Below the pieces are notes generated by a model. It saw only the letters and a program-made list of their open reading frames with translations. It did no database searches and was not told the origin of the DNA. A program made the position numbers and the translations under genes. A DNA stretch of 52,929 nt from Pseudooceanicola endophyticus (GTDB lineage Bacteria; Pseudomonadota; Alphaproteobacteria; Rhodobacterales; Rhodobacteraceae), in NCBI RefSeq assembly GCF_018760365.1, contig NZ_JAHIAB010000020.1, forward strand, positions 1-52,929, read 5' to 3'. Below are positions 27,765 to 37,063 of the stretch, in pieces; position 1 is the stretch's first letter; each line of letters begins with the position of its first letter.

Positions 27765-28131
27765 GGGCATAGCTGACTCGCGGCGGCTTCACTTCGTCCT
27801 GGACATGGCGGGCGACGAAGCCGTCCCGTTCCAGCGCCCGCAGCCGCAGGGTCAGCATCCGCTGCGAGATCTCCTCCTCCGAGGCGAAGGCCGCGATCAG
27901 GCGCTTCAGCGTCGCGTGACGATAGCTGCCGGTGGCAAGGATCTGCAGGATCAGCGGCGACCAGTTGTCGCCCAGCCGCGCGACGACCTCGCGCACGGGA
28001 GTGTCGCGGTCGGGCGGCACGGGGCCCATCTGTCGGGCCAGCGCCACCAGCCCCGACAGGCGGGTGTCGGGGCCGGGGCCACGGGGTTCGCCGATGCTCA
28101 GCAACGGCGCGATCTGGGATTCGGTCAACAT
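27643..28131 (-). CDS. HxlR-family winged-helix regulator
   Basis: 162 residues. The HxlR core is VREVVARLGDNWSPLILQIL, ATGSYRHATLKRLI and EISQRMLTLRLRALERDGFV, then SYALTPLGRELQQEL. Residues 1-48 form an extension without the cysteine seen in redox-sensing HxlR proteins. It ends inside the 3' end of the convergent TetR gene. It is not obviously coupled to the cluster to its right. The signal is unknown. Confidence 0.78.
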   Translation of the reverse strand: MLTESQIAPLLSIGEPRGPGPDTRLSGLVALARQMGPVPPDRDTPVREVVARLGDNWSPLILQILATGSYRHATLKRLIAAFASEEEISQRMLTLRLRALERDGFVARHVQDEVKPPRVSYALTPLGRELQQELTRLLSWIEQASPRIEAARQGFAGDRSPR

Positions 28132-28219
28132 GGCGAGACGCTAGGCAATCGCGTCGGGCGCGGCAATCGCCCGACACAGGCAGCCCCCCTTCCGGCGCCC
28201 CCCATGCCATCCCGGGCCG

Positions 28220-28567
28220 CTAGTGCGGCAGGCCCATGGCCTGGCGGCTGCCATCGGCATTCAGCCGGTCGAAGCTGTTGTAGGACACCGTGATCGCACT
28301 GAACCGCCCGTCTCGCAGATCGTAGAAGATCAACCCGTAATAAAGGTACCGTTCATCCGTCCGGACCGGGCCGAACAGCGTTTCTGTCGAGCCAAGGGCG
28401 AAGAAACGGGTCCACTTCTCGATCGCCACATGGGCTGACGAGGACAGGAAGCGCTGCCCCTCCAGCCGTTCCTCGAAATGGGGCCAGATGCGGGTCATGT
28501 AATGCGCGCGCATCCCCTCGAGCCCGTGGAACCGCACGGCGCCGTTCAGCATCTCTATGTCGGCCAC
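28220..28567 (-). CDS. SnoaL-like (NTF2-fold) protein, probably N-terminally truncated (cluster copy 2)
   Basis: 115 residues from a GTG at 28567: ADIEMLNGAVRFHGLEGMRA, then a cone-like beta sheet including KWTRFFALGSTETLFGPVRT and YLYYGLIFYDLRDGRFSAIT. Family proteins are usually 130-150 residues. Copy 1 preserves the missing first segment (MFEDYISHFNARDVTAFEGYL), which has no counterpart here. The gene therefore lost its first helices through a deletion at the junction with the small-protein gene, whose end it overlaps by 13 bases. It may not fold. Homologues are small isomerases, cyclases or accessory proteins. Confidence 0.55.
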   Translation of the reverse strand: MADIEMLNGAVRFHGLEGMRAHYMTRIWPHFEERLEGQRFLSSSAHVAIEKWTRFFALGSTETLFGPVRTDERYLYYGLIFYDLRDGRFSAITVSYNSFDRLNADGSRQAMGLPH

Positions 28568-28797
28568 GCTCTCGAGCCGAAACCAAGACCAACCTTCTCA
28601 GCAGCGTCGCCAGCAGGAACCAGATCGTCCGGCGGTCCCAGCATCCTGAGTGCCGCGCGCACCTCTTGCGGGCTCGGCTTGGCGGACATCGGCATGGCGC
28701 CGAAGATCTTGCTGCGGATCACCAGGAAGTTGCCCTCGTCCGGGGCAATCGCCGAGACGGTCATCAGTTCCTTACCGGTATTGTCCAGGATCTTCAT
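28555..28797 (-). CDS. Small protein paralogous to 8868-9116, altered C-terminus (cluster copy 2)
   Basis: 80 residues: MKILDNTGKELMTVSAIAPD, then NFLVIRSKIFGAMPMSAKPS and EVRAALRML match copy 1 closely. After residue 53 it diverges. The hydrophobic tail of copy 1 (TLLFLLTILFRK) is recognisable one frame over here as TIWFLLATLLRRL, so a single-base change near 28632 has replaced the membrane helix with a soluble tail. The ATG overlaps the FAD pseudogene stop as ATGA. No named family is recognised. Confidence 0.6.
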   Translation of the reverse strand: MKILDNTGKELMTVSAIAPDEGNFLVIRSKIFGAMPMSAKPSPQEVRAALRMLGPPDDLVPAGDAAEKVGLGFGSRAWPT

Positions 28798-30372
28798 GCG
28801 ATCACCCTTTCGAAAGCGATACCCAGGTCGTCGAACATGCGCAGCACGGTGGCCCGCCCGTACCGAAGGCACCACAGCCCGGGTGCTGGAACGGCCCCAT
28901 CAGATTCATTCCCTCGATCCCCGGCACGGTGTACTGGCCCAGATCGGATGCCGGCCGGTGGCACATCGTCTGGTAGAGGAACGGCGCGCAGCCGTGCATG
29001 TCGCCGCCGACGAAGGAATTCGGCGAGGACCACTCCATGTCGAGGGGCGACCAGTGGCTGGAGGCGATGATGTTGTCGGCGGTCAGGTTCGAGATGAACG
29101 GATCGTACTGGCGCAGGGTCTCGGCGGCATAATCCTCTTTGATCTCGTCCCAGTGCTGCGGCCCTTTGCCCGCGATGTCGTAGGGCACCATGGTGATCGA
29201 AGGAAAGATCCCCGCACCTTCGGGGGCGCGCGTCGGATCGCCGTGGGTCTCGTCGCCGCCGCCCAGCAGACGGCGTCGGGGGATCCGCCGGCGGCGCAGC
29301 TGGTCGAAATCGTCCAGCATACTGTCGAGGTCGGTATAGGGAAAATATTCCAGCATCACCGCCGCGGTGGCCTTGGTGCCGGCGCGGTAGGTCGTGCGCT
29401 CCTTCAAGTCGTAATGGCTGACGAACAGCGATTGCGTCGACAGCGTCACCGCCTTGCCGCGGGCCTCGACATCGGGGTCCAGCCCCTCGATGAACTTGCC
29501 CAGCACATGCGGGTGGATGGCGCCGATCACCGCGTCCTTCGCCATGATCTCCTCGCCGGTGCTCAGCCGGACGCACAGGGCCTCGCTGCCCAAGGTCCGG
29601 ATCTTCGAGAACTCGGTGTTCAGCCGCAGCTCGCCGCCCTAGTCCTCAAGGCAGCGCACCAGCGCATCCGTCAGCCCGTCCGAGCCTCCCAGCGGCTGCG
29701 ACATGCCATAGGTGTGGATGATCCCCGGCATGATGAAGATGCCCATCCCCGTGCCCAGCTCGTCCGGCAGCTGCAGGTTCTCGCTCACCAGCTTCAGCAG
29801 GTGGATCTTGACCCGGTCGTCCTCGAAGCGCTGGTTGCTGATATCCAGCGACGAGCGGTTCATCGCATCCAGGATCACCCGGCCCTCGGCCTCGGAATCC
29901 AGCATCGCCATGAACGGCCCCCAGGGGATCGGCGGCGCGTAGGAGCCCGCCACGATCATCGGCATCATCCGCATCGCGCGCTCGGCAAAGGCGCGGTAGG
30001 TGCGGTCGTCCTTCTCGCTGAAGCGGGCGATCTCGGCACAGGATTTGTCGAGGTCCTTGTAGGTGACCAGCACCTGGTTGTCAGGAAAACAGCGAGGCCA
30101 GCGGCACCTCCGGGTAGCATCAGTTCAGCCCGTATTTCGATTTCAGCTCCAACTCGTCCTCGGCCAGCATCGGGTTGCCCTGGATCATGGTGTGAACCGA
30201 GCTGTGCAGGTCGTGGCGATAGCCGGGGGGGTGATTTCCCGGGTGACCACACGCCCTCCGGTCAGCCCTGGCGTTTCAGCACCAGCACCTTCTTGCCGGC
30301 ACGGGCCAGATAACAGGATGCGACCAGGCCATTGTGGCCCGCCCCCATGGCGACCACGTCGTACTGAGACAT
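28794..30372 (-). pseudogene. Phytoene-desaturase-like FAD oxidoreductase, broken (cluster copy 2)
   Basis: Paralogue of the intact enzyme at 9116-10708. From ATG 30372, MSQYDVVAMGAGHNGLVASC reads to KRQG, then a lost G shifts the frame at about 30268. LTGGRVVTREITPP is followed by a shift in a seven-C run (about 30232). GYRHDLHSSVHTMIQGNPML and KSKYGLN lead to a TGA at about 30120, and an extra T shifts again at about 30085. LVTYKDLDKSCAEIARFSEK continues to an in-frame TAG at 29639-29641. The last third stays open until a lost C at about 28860, with FDDLGIAFERVIA in the correct frame. At least four shifts and two stops make it inactive. Confidence 0.82.
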
Positions 30373-30494
30373 GAGTTCTTCCTTCAGAGCTCCTCCGCCT
30401 ATCGGATAACCGCGATAGAATGTTGAATAACGGAATACAGATTTCTGTGCCTGCCGAAAAGTGGCGGGACGGGAAGGGGCTTGCCTGAGGCATT

Positions 30495-30522
30495 TTATTT
30501 GGTTAGCCATACAACCAAATAA
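30495..30522. promoter_or_regulatory. Operator-like palindrome, site C (perfect arms)
   Basis: TTATTTGGTT, spacer AGCCATAC, AACCAAATAA: ten-base arms in perfect inverted symmetry. It ends 14 bases before the cupin ATG and abuts its GAGGAGG ribosome-binding site, opposite the FAD pseudogene. It is the best instance of the six-site family and defines its consensus. Confidence 0.75.
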
Positions 30523-30535
30523 GAGGAGGCCTCCC

Positions 30536-31141
30536 ATGCAACGAACCGTCAGACGAGTCGTTACCGGTCATGATGGCGCGGGACGCGCCGTGGTGCTGTC
30601 GGATGGCGCACCACCGGTGATCACGCGCTCGGATGTCCAGCAGGACCTGTCGTTCTACGAGCTGTGGAACACCGGTGGCGATCCGGTCGTCACCCCCGCC
30701 ACATCCGAGCCGACGCTGGGCCGGACCGAAACCGCGCCGCCCCCCGGCGGCACGGTGATCCGCTTCGTCGACATCCCCCCCGAGGGCGACGAGGGCCCGG
30801 AATTCGACCGTGACCAGGCCGAACGGCTGTTTGCCGCCGTGGGTCTGGCCGAGAACGCCGCCCACACCCTGCCGGGCCGCCATCCGCTGATGCACCGCAC
30901 CGAAAGCATCGACTACGGTATCGTACTGGAAGGGCAGATCGTGCTGCTACTGGATGACCAGGAGGTCGTGCTGGAACAGGGCGACATGGTGGTGCAGCGC
31001 GGCACGATCCATGCCTGGACCAACCGCAGCCAGGGCATCACACGGATGGCCTTCATCCTGACCGATGCCACCTTCGCGCCCGATCTGGCGCAGGCGCAGC
31101 GCGATCATGACGCCCGGCTGCAGGCCGCGGCCCATGGCTGA
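30536..31141 (+). CDS. Cupin-domain protein (cluster copy 2)
   Basis: 201 residues. The N-terminal part begins MQRTVRRVVTGHDGAGRAVV and contains the conserved VIRFVDIPPEGDEGPEFD. A single cupin barrel follows: HPLMHRTESIDYGIVLEGQI, then LEQGDMVVQRGTIHAWTNRS. Candidate metal ligands are the histidines in these two segments. It is intact, unlike copy 1. GAGGAGG lies before the ATG. It overlaps the VOC gene start by eight bases and so leads a cupin-VOC-SDR-monooxygenase-TetR operon. The reaction is unknown; such cupins can be small dioxygenases or isomerases. Confidence 0.8.
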   Translation: MQRTVRRVVTGHDGAGRAVVLSDGAPPVITRSDVQQDLSFYELWNTGGDPVVTPATSEPTLGRTETAPPPGGTVIRFVDIPPEGDEGPEFDRDQAERLFAAVGLAENAAHTLPGRHPLMHRTESIDYGIVLEGQIVLLLDDQEVVLEQGDMVVQRGTIHAWTNRSQGITRMAFILTDATFAPDLAQAQRDHDARLQAAAHG

Positions 31142-31622
31142 CGGGCTGTTCCCGGGCCTGCGCTGGCATCATGTCGGGCTGTCGGTGGGCGATCTGGACC
31201 GCGCCATCGCCTTCTACACCCAGGTCTTCGGCCTGGAGGTCGAAGAGCGCCGCCATATCGCCCCGATCGACACGCATCTGGCCTTCCTGCACCGCGACGG
31301 CTTCCGGCTGGAGCTGTTCCAGAAGGCCGGATCGGCGCCGGTGCCGGCGGCGCGGCGCGCCCCAAACACCGATCTGGACGAGCAGGGCACCAAGCATCCG
31401 TGCTTTTCCGTGCCCGACTGCCAGCAGGCGCTCGATGTGCTGGCGGCGCGCGACGACGTGACGATCATCGGGGTGATCCGCGCCCCCGGCGATCCGATGC
31501 ACCCCGAGGCCGATCCGTGCCTCGGGCCCGGCGATCCGCGCCCCCCCGCGGCCGCCTTCTTCTTCCGCGACCCCTGCGACCTGATCGTCGAAGTGGTGGC
31601 GGCCGGCAATTTTCCATCCTGA
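31134..31622 (+). CDS. VOC-family (glyoxalase/dioxygenase-fold) protein
   Basis: 162 residues from the ATG at 31134. Two beta-alpha-beta-beta-beta units are visible: LRWHHVGLSVGDLDRAIAFY with a metal-type His, then FRLELFQKAG with a Glu. Second-half equivalents are KHPCFSVPDC and DPCDLIVEVV. This is the vicinal-oxygen-chelate fold of glyoxalase I, epimerases and extradiol dioxygenases. A single small VOC protein next to a cupin and an SDR suggests a ring-modifying or epimerising step; this is inference. Confidence 0.78.
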   Translation: MADGLFPGLRWHHVGLSVGDLDRAIAFYTQVFGLEVEERRHIAPIDTHLAFLHRDGFRLELFQKAGSAPVPAARRAPNTDLDEQGTKHPCFSVPDCQQALDVLAARDDVTIIGVIRAPGDPMHPEADPCLGPGDPRPPAAAFFFRDPCDLIVEVVAAGNFPS

Positions 31623-31634
31623 GGAGAGGATGAC

Positions 31635-32453
31635 ATGCATTACGAACTGGAAGGCAAGGTCGCCCTGATCACCGGCGGCGCCGGCGGCATCGGCGCCGCG
31701 ACCTGCCGCATCATGGCCGAAAGCGGCGCGCGCATCGTGGTGGCCGACATTGCCACCGACCGCGCCGAGGCCGTCGCCGCCGATCTGCGCGCCAGCGGTC
31801 ACGAGGCCATCGCGCTGACGCTGGACCTGGGCTCTGAGGACAGCATCCGCGCCATGTACCGCGCGACCGAAGCGCGCTACGGGCGTCTCGACATCGTCGA
31901 CAACAACGCCGCCCTGCTGACCGCCGACCAGGCGCAGCGCGATGGCGACATCGAACACATGCGCACCGACGACTGGGATGCCGCCTTTGCCGTCAACACC
32001 CGGGGCACCATGATCTCGTGCCGCGAGGCGCTGCGGCTGATGACGCCTGCGCGGCGCGGCGTGATCATCAACACCGCCTCGAACCTGGCGCTGCAGGGCA
32101 ATGTGATCCAGGCGGCCTATTCGGCCTCGAAGGCGGCGGTGATCCAGATGACCCGCGCCATCGCCACCAGCCACGGCAAGCTGGGCATCCGCTGCAACGC
32201 GGTGCTGCCGGGGCTGACCGGCACGCCCTCGGCGCTGGCGCATCTGCCGGCCGAGCTGCGCGAGACGGTCGAGGAAGAGACCCTGACACCCGGCCTCGGC
32301 GCGCCCGAGGACATCGCCCATCTGGTGGCCTTCCTGGCCTCGGACGCGGCGCGCTACATCACCGGCCAGGCGATGGCGGCGGATGGCGGGACCTCGGTGC
32401 ACGTGCCGGGCTATGCGCGGCTGAACCGCTTCTTCAACGGGGTGGCGGCATGA
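31635..32453 (+). CDS. Short-chain dehydrogenase/reductase
   Basis: 272 residues. Cofactor motif TGGAGGIG, acidic VVADIATDRAE suggesting NAD(H), DNNAAL at the NNAG position, and catalytic Ser149, Tyr162 and Lys166 in TASNLAL and YSASK. The C-terminus extends slightly beyond the usual ADGG motif (PGYARLNRFFNGVAA). It sits 12 bases after the VOC gene with a GAGGAGAGG ribosome-binding site, and its stop overlaps the monooxygenase start by four bases. Substrate unknown. Confidence 0.88.
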   Translation: MHYELEGKVALITGGAGGIGAATCRIMAESGARIVVADIATDRAEAVAADLRASGHEAIALTLDLGSEDSIRAMYRATEARYGRLDIVDNNAALLTADQAQRDGDIEHMRTDDWDAAFAVNTRGTMISCREALRLMTPARRGVIINTASNLALQGNVIQAAYSASKAAVIQMTRAIATSHGKLGIRCNAVLPGLTGTPSALAHLPAELRETVEEETLTPGLGAPEDIAHLVAFLASDAARYITGQAMAADGGTSVHVPGYARLNRFFNGVAA

Positions 32454-32755
32454 TCCTGGAACTGGCACAGATCCGCGTCATCGCGGGACAGAACGCGGCC
32501 TTCGAGGCCGCCGTTGCCGAAGCCGCCAGCGTCTTCGCCCGCGCCCCGGGCTGCCGCGGCCTGCAATTGCTGCGTGGCCTGGAGGCGCCCGACAGCTACA
32601 GCGTGCTGATCGGCTGGGACACCCTGGAGGCGCATACCGTCGATTTCCGCAGCAGCCCGCTGTTCCAGGAATGGCGCGCGCTGGTGGGGCCGCATTTCGC
32701 GGCGCCGCCCCAGGTCTCGCACCATGCCATCGCCCTGCCGCAGGTGTCCTTCTGA
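32450..32755 (+). CDS. Antibiotic-biosynthesis-monooxygenase-domain (ABM) protein
   Basis: A 101-residue ferredoxin-like alpha/beta sandwich: ILELAQIRVIAGQNAAFEAA, then GCRGLQLLRGLEAPDSYSVL and HTVDFRSSPLFQEWRALVGP. ABM proteins are small cofactor-free monooxygenases or stress proteins acting on quinols and aromatics. Translation is coupled to the SDR by an ATGA overlap. Confidence 0.82.
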   Translation: MILELAQIRVIAGQNAAFEAAVAEAASVFARAPGCRGLQLLRGLEAPDSYSVLIGWDTLEAHTVDFRSSPLFQEWRALVGPHFAAPPQVSHHAIALPQVSF

Positions 32756-32772
32756 GTACGACGGTGAAACCA

Positions 32773-33351
32773 ATGGCCGGCCGGCCGCGCAAACCCGCGG
32801 CCCGTCGCGACCTGCAGCAGGCGGCGCTGCGGCTGGTGCGCCGACACGGCTATGCGGGGGTGACGATTTCCGACATCGCCCGCGCCGCCGGCGTCTCGCG
32901 GCAGACCCTCTATGCCCGCTGGGACAGCAAGGCCGAGCTGGTTCTGCATGCCATTTTCGAGATCGCCAGCCAGCCCGACCCCGACCTGTCGGGCCCCGAA
33001 CCCCGGCGGGTGCTGCTGGAGAATTTCCTGCGCGCCATCTTCGCCGATCTCTCGGCCGATGGCGACACCCTGCGCGGGCTGATCGCCACCACCCTGACCG
33101 AGCCGGGCTTTCTGCCGGTCTTCAGGGCGCGGTTCTCGGCCCCGCGCGAGGCAATCATGCTGGCACTGCTGCACGATGCCCGCGCCCGGGGCGAGCTTCC
33201 CGCCACGGCCGACCCCGAACTGTTGTCGGATTTCATCCACGGCGCCTTCTGGTACCGGCTGCTGAACGGCCAGCCGCTGCCGCCGGATCTGGCGCAGCGC
33301 ATTGCCGGGGCGGTGTTCGCCACCCCGGCGCCGGATCAGTCCGCCGGATAG
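32773..33351 (+). CDS. TetR-family transcriptional regulator
   Basis: 192 residues. The helix-turn-helix is GVTISDIARAAGVSRQTLYA, then RWDSKAELVLHAI. The C-terminal part resembles the TetR-C-33 type (LLENFLRAIFADL, HGAFWYRLLNG). An ATG at 32773 gives a standard length; a GTG nine bases upstream is possible. It closes the cupin-VOC-SDR-ABM operon. Its end overlaps the convergent binding-protein gene by 16 bases. It may regulate the operon it sits in. Confidence 0.85.
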   Translation: MAGRPRKPAARRDLQQAALRLVRRHGYAGVTISDIARAAGVSRQTLYARWDSKAELVLHAIFEIASQPDPDLSGPEPRRVLLENFLRAIFADLSADGDTLRGLIATTLTEPGFLPVFRARFSAPREAIMLALLHDARARGELPATADPELLSDFIHGAFWYRLLNGQPLPPDLAQRIAGAVFATPAPDQSAG

Positions 33352-34280
33352 GGAATGACCACCTTCGCCAGATCCACCGGCCCCGAGATCAGCCTCTGTT
33401 CCTGCGCCAGCTCGTTCCAGAAGCCCAGGCTGCGTTCCGGGTCGAGATGGGTCGAGAACGCCGGTAGCGTCATCCCCGCCACCACCGCCGGCGGCAGGGT
33501 GGTGTGGCGGGCCAGGCTGTCGCGGGTCTCGGCATCATGGTCGCGGATGAAGGCCAGCGCATCCTCCAATGCCTCCTGCATCGCCGCGACCGCCTCGGGG
33601 TGATGGCCCGCCCAGTCGGCAGTGGCGACGAACAGCGTTCCCGCCGTGCCGTCGGGAATGACGCTCATGATGTTGCCGGCCTCGCGGCCCGCGCCGTCCT
33701 GCAGGGCGCGGCTCATGAAGGGATCGACGGTCACCACGCCGTCGACCTGGTGGGCGCGCAGCATGTCACCGGTCTGCGGCAGGGAATATTCCACGATGTC
33801 GATTTCTGCCGGATCGCCGCCGTTCTCAAGCACCCATTTGCGCATCACCACGTCCAGCAGGCCGCCGATGCCCGGCACCCCGATCCGCTGCCCTGCCAGA
33901 TCCCCGGCCGAGGCAATGGTGCTGCCCGGCTGCACCAGAAGCCCCGCGGCCGAGGGGTCGGGAAAGGCATTGGTTGTGGCGAAGGCGCGCAGATCCAGAC
34001 CATTGTCGATGGCCTGGAAGGCGACGGTCGCCGTGGTCAGCCCGACCTGCGCCGACCCCGAGAACACCCCCGGCACGATGACCGAGATATTCTGCGCCAG
34101 CTGCAGGTCCACTGCCAGCCCATGGGCCTGGAAAAAGCCCTGATCCTGGGCGACGAAGGCCAGCGCATTGGGCGCCGAGGCGGTATAGAGCATCTTCACC
34201 CGGGTCTCGGCGTGAAGCGGCTGGGCCAGAAGCGTGGCCGCCAGAAGCGGCAACGTGGCCAGGGCAAGGGGGGAACGCAT
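33336..34280 (-). CDS. NMT1/SsuA-type ABC substrate-binding protein
   Basis: 314 residues with a Sec signal peptide MRSPLALATLPLLAATLLAQ and cleavage after LHA. The mature protein shows VKMLYTASAPNALAFVAQDQ, the start of NMT1/SsuA-like type II binding proteins, and AGQRIGVPGIGGLLDVVMRK. Such proteins bind sulfonates, nitrate, taurine, pyrimidine precursors or aromatics. It is the last gene of a minus-strand ATPase-permease-permease-binding-protein operon. The ligand is unknown. Confidence 0.87.
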   Translation of the reverse strand: MRSPLALATLPLLAATLLAQPLHAETRVKMLYTASAPNALAFVAQDQGFFQAHGLAVDLQLAQNISVIVPGVFSGSAQVGLTTATVAFQAIDNGLDLRAFATTNAFPDPSAAGLLVQPGSTIASAGDLAGQRIGVPGIGGLLDVVMRKWVLENGGDPAEIDIVEYSLPQTGDMLRAHQVDGVVTVDPFMSRALQDGAGREAGNIMSVIPDGTAGTLFVATADWAGHHPEAVAAMQEALEDALAFIRDHDAETRDSLARHTTLPPAVVAGMTLPAFSTHLDPERSLGFWNELAQEQRLISGPVDLAKVVIPYPAD

Positions 34281-34315
34281 GTCAGTCTCTCCTACAGGGG
34301 CTTGGCGGGCCGGGG

Positions 34316-35080
34316 TCAGCGGGGGCGCCAGCGCAGCAGCCACGCCTCGGCCAGCGAAAGGATCGCGTTACTGGCCAGCCCGATCAGCCCCAGCACGACG
34401 ACCCCGGAAAAGATGTCGGGCGCACGGAACGACCGCGCGGCCAGCAGGATGCGGGTGCCAAGGCCCCCCTGGGCGGTGATCATCTCGCCCACCACGGCAA
34501 GGATCAGCGCCACCGTCAGCCCCAGCCGCAGCCCGCCGAAGATGTCCGGCAGGGCCCCTGGCAGGGCGATCTTGCGCAGATAGGCGGTGCGGCTCAGCCC
34601 CAGGCAGCGGCTGACCTCGGCCAGGCGCGCGGGCCGCGATGCCACGCCATGGGCGGTGGTCAGCAGCATCGGCCAGAGCGCCCCGAAGGCGATCAGCACC
34701 AGGATCATCTGCTCGCTCAGGCCCAGGAAGACGATGGCCACCGGCGCCACCGCCGAAGCGGGCAGCGGCCGGATGCCTTCCAGAAGCGGCAGCACCCAGA
34801 CCCTTGCCCGCGCCGAAAGCCCGATCACCGCCCCCGCGCCGATCCCTAGCACCGAGGCCAGCCCCCAGCCCAGCACCATCCGCCGCAGCGTCTGCCCGGT
34901 CTGCTGCACCAGAACGCCGCTTTGCAGCCCCTTGACGATGGCCGCCCAGGTGCGTTCGGGGCCCGGCAGGAACACTGCCGAGACCAGCCCCGCCCGCGCG
35001 ATCCAGGACCACAGCCCGATCGCCATCGCCAGCACCAGAAGGCTGGCCAGCCCCCAGGCCAGATGCCGCCGCGCGCTCAT
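34316..35080 (-). CDS. ABC permease, SsuC/TauC-type (1)
   Basis: 254 residues starting MSARRHLAWGLASLLVLAMA at 35080, whose ATG overlaps the upstream permease stop by four bases. About six membrane helices are visible, with the EAA-type loop RLAEVSRCLGLSRTAYLRKI. The open frame extends further upstream but lies within the other permease gene. It forms a heterodimer with the next permease. Confidence 0.87.
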   Translation of the reverse strand: MSARRHLAWGLASLLVLAMAIGLWSWIARAGLVSAVFLPGPERTWAAIVKGLQSGVLVQQTGQTLRRMVLGWGLASVLGIGAGAVIGLSARARVWVLPLLEGIRPLPASAVAPVAIVFLGLSEQMILVLIAFGALWPMLLTTAHGVASRPARLAEVSRCLGLSRTAYLRKIALPGALPDIFGGLRLGLTVALILAVVGEMITAQGGLGTRILLAARSFRAPDIFSGVVVLGLIGLASNAILSLAEAWLLRWRPR

Positions 35081-35814
35081 GCCCGGGCACCGGTCGCAAA
35101 CAGCCAGTGCTCGGCCCGGACAAGTGCCAGGTTCAGCCCCCAGCCCAGCAGCCCGATCCACAGCAGGGTCGCGAACATGTCCGCCGGGCGCATCGACTGC
35201 CCCGCCAGCATCAGCCGGTAACCCAGCCCCATCGGATTGGACGAGATCTCGACCGTGACGGCGACGATCAGCGCGATCCCGGCACACAGCCTGAGCGCCA
35301 CGAAAAGCCGTGGCAGGATCGCCGGCAGCACCATCTTGACGACCCGCTGCGGCAGCGACAGCCGCAGCATCCGCGCCACGTCACGGCCCAAGGGGTGCAG
35401 GCCGCGCACCGCGGTCTCGGTCAGGATCAGCATCGGGAAGAAGCAGGCAAAGCCCACCACCGAGATTTCCAGCCGCGCACCAAAGCCGAAGACCAGCAGC
35501 GCGATCGGGATCATGGCGACGGCGGGCACCGGGCGCAGGACCTCGATCAGCAGCCGCAGCAGCCGCGACAGCACCGGCAGCAGGCCGCAGACCAGCCCCG
35601 TCACCGCCCCGAGCCCGGCGCCCAGCATCAGCCCGGCGGCGGCCGCCCCCACCGTCTGTACGGTGGCCCGCAGGATCGAGGCATCGCCCAGACCCGCTGC
35701 CAGCGCCGCCAGCACCTGCAGCGGATCCGACAGCGTGTCAGACTGCAGGCCGAAAACCGTCGCAGTCCCCTGCCAGGCCAGCACCAGCCCCAACGGCAGC
35801 ACCGCCCCCTTCAT
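35077..35814 (-). CDS. ABC permease, SsuC/TauC-type (2)
   Basis: 245 residues and six hydrophobic segments. The coupling loop is LGRDVARMLRLSLPQRVVKM and the C-terminal region MRPADMFATLLWIGLLGWGL is typical of this family. The ATG overlaps the ATPase stop by four bases. Two non-identical permeases in one NMT1-type system, instead of a homodimer, fit pyrimidine- or aromatic-type importers. Confidence 0.87.
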   Translation of the reverse strand: MKGAVLPLGLVLAWQGTATVFGLQSDTLSDPLQVLAALAAGLGDASILRATVQTVGAAAAGLMLGAGLGAVTGLVCGLLPVLSRLLRLLIEVLRPVPAVAMIPIALLVFGFGARLEISVVGFACFFPMLILTETAVRGLHPLGRDVARMLRLSLPQRVVKMVLPAILPRLFVALRLCAGIALIVAVTVEISSNPMGLGYRLMLAGQSMRPADMFATLLWIGLLGWGLNLALVRAEHWLFATGARA

Positions 35815-36620
35815 GCCGAGGCCTCCTGGATAAAGTCGAACAGCGCCCGGCGCAGCGCCAGGAAGGCCGGATCTTCGCGCGTCGAGAGCTGATCGCGCTG
35901 CGGCGGCAGCGTCACCGGGAAGCTGTGCGCAATGCGCCCGGGATGCGGTGCCAGCGCGATCACCCGGTCCCCCAGATAGATCGCCTCTTCCAGGTCATGG
36001 GTGACGAAGAAGGCGGTGACGCCGGTGCGCCGGACAATGCCGCGCAGCTCGTCCTGCAGCTTATGACGGGTCATCGCATCCAGCGCCCCGAAGGGTTCGT
36101 CCATCAGCAGTACCGAAGGATCCTGGGCCAGGCAGCGCGCGATCTGCAGACGCTGCTGCATGCCCCCCGACATCTGCGCGGGAAAGCGCTCGGCATGGGC
36201 GCCAAGGCCCACCATCTGCAACAGCTCGGCGATGCGGGCGGCGCGTTCGGGGCGCGGCACGCCGCGGGCCTCCAGCGCCAGGGCCACGTTGCCGGCAGCC
36301 GTCCGCCAGGGCAGCAGCGCATTCGCATAATCCTGGAACACCACGGCAATATCCGGCGCTGGCCCGCGCAGCGGGCGCCCCGCCATACTGACCTGCCCGG
36401 CCGAAGGTTTCTGCAGCCCCGCCAGCAGCCGCAGCAAGGTGGTCTTGCCGCAGCCCGAGGGGCCGATGACGCTGACGAATTCCCCGGCTGCGATTTCCAG
36501 GTCGATGCCGCGCAGAATCTCGGTGCGGCCAAAGCTGAGGCCCACGCCCGCAAAGCGGATCAGCGGCGCTGCCGTCACGGGTTGCGGCCGGGGCGCGACC
36601 TTCAGGATCTGGGCGGGCAT
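35811..36620 (-). CDS. ABC ATP-binding protein, SsuB/TauB-type
   Basis: 269 residues from the ATG at 36620, preceded by CGGAGG. Walker A GPSGCGKTT, Q-loop VFQDYANALLPW, signature MSGGMQQR, Walker B VLLMDEPFGALD and switch His in FFVTHDLEEA are all intact. It is the first gene of the importer operon. The region upstream carries operator-like site D shared with the divergent SDR. Confidence 0.9.
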   Translation of the reverse strand: MPAQILKVAPRPQPVTAAPLIRFAGVGLSFGRTEILRGIDLEIAAGEFVSVIGPSGCGKTTLLRLLAGLQKPSAGQVSMAGRPLRGPAPDIAVVFQDYANALLPWRTAAGNVALALEARGVPRPERAARIAELLQMVGLGAHAERFPAQMSGGMQQRLQIARCLAQDPSVLLMDEPFGALDAMTRHKLQDELRGIVRRTGVTAFFVTHDLEEAIYLGDRVIALAPHPGRIAHSFPVTLPPQRDQLSTREDPAFLALRRALFDFIQEASA

Positions 36621-37063
36621 TGGAACCTCCGGAATGGCGAGCAGATGGCGCGGGCGACCACGGGCCCTCCTGCGGGAAGGCACTGCGGCCGCGGCGGCAG
36701 AGCGGGTGAAGATCCGGGCCGCGCTCCTCTCGCGGCCCGGACGGGCGCAGGCCGGGGGGCAACCCCGGCATCGTCGGACCCGTCCCGGGCCCGGTCGTTC
36801 GGAAGGTGAAATCACCGCGCGGCCGATGCCGCAGCTCTGTTCAGGGGCCTCCCCTCCCCCCCCGCCAAATGCCGCAGACCTCCACCCGCAGATATTTAGT
36901 TGGTCGAACAAACAACTTATAGGAGCCCCCCCGAAGACTGGCAAGATGGAATCATCGGCGCCCCGGTCGGCGGCTATCGATTTCACCGATGGCCATGATG
37001 GATTCGTCGGATTTCTCAATGCTGGCAGGGCCTTCTAGGATGCAGCCATCAGGGAGGACGACC
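36621..37063. other. 443-bp divergent regulatory region
   Basis: No gene is seen. The left 240 bp is very GC-rich with several C-runs. From 36890 it becomes AT-rich and contains operator-like site D. This is a long leader for either the ABC operon or the SDR. Confidence 0.5.
36892..36919. promoter_or_regulatory. Operator-like palindrome, site D
   Basis: ATATTTAGTT, spacer GGTCGAAC, AAACAACTTA, with the core GTTGGTCGAACAA. Arms are imperfect. It lies between the divergent importer and SDR genes. Confidence 0.5.
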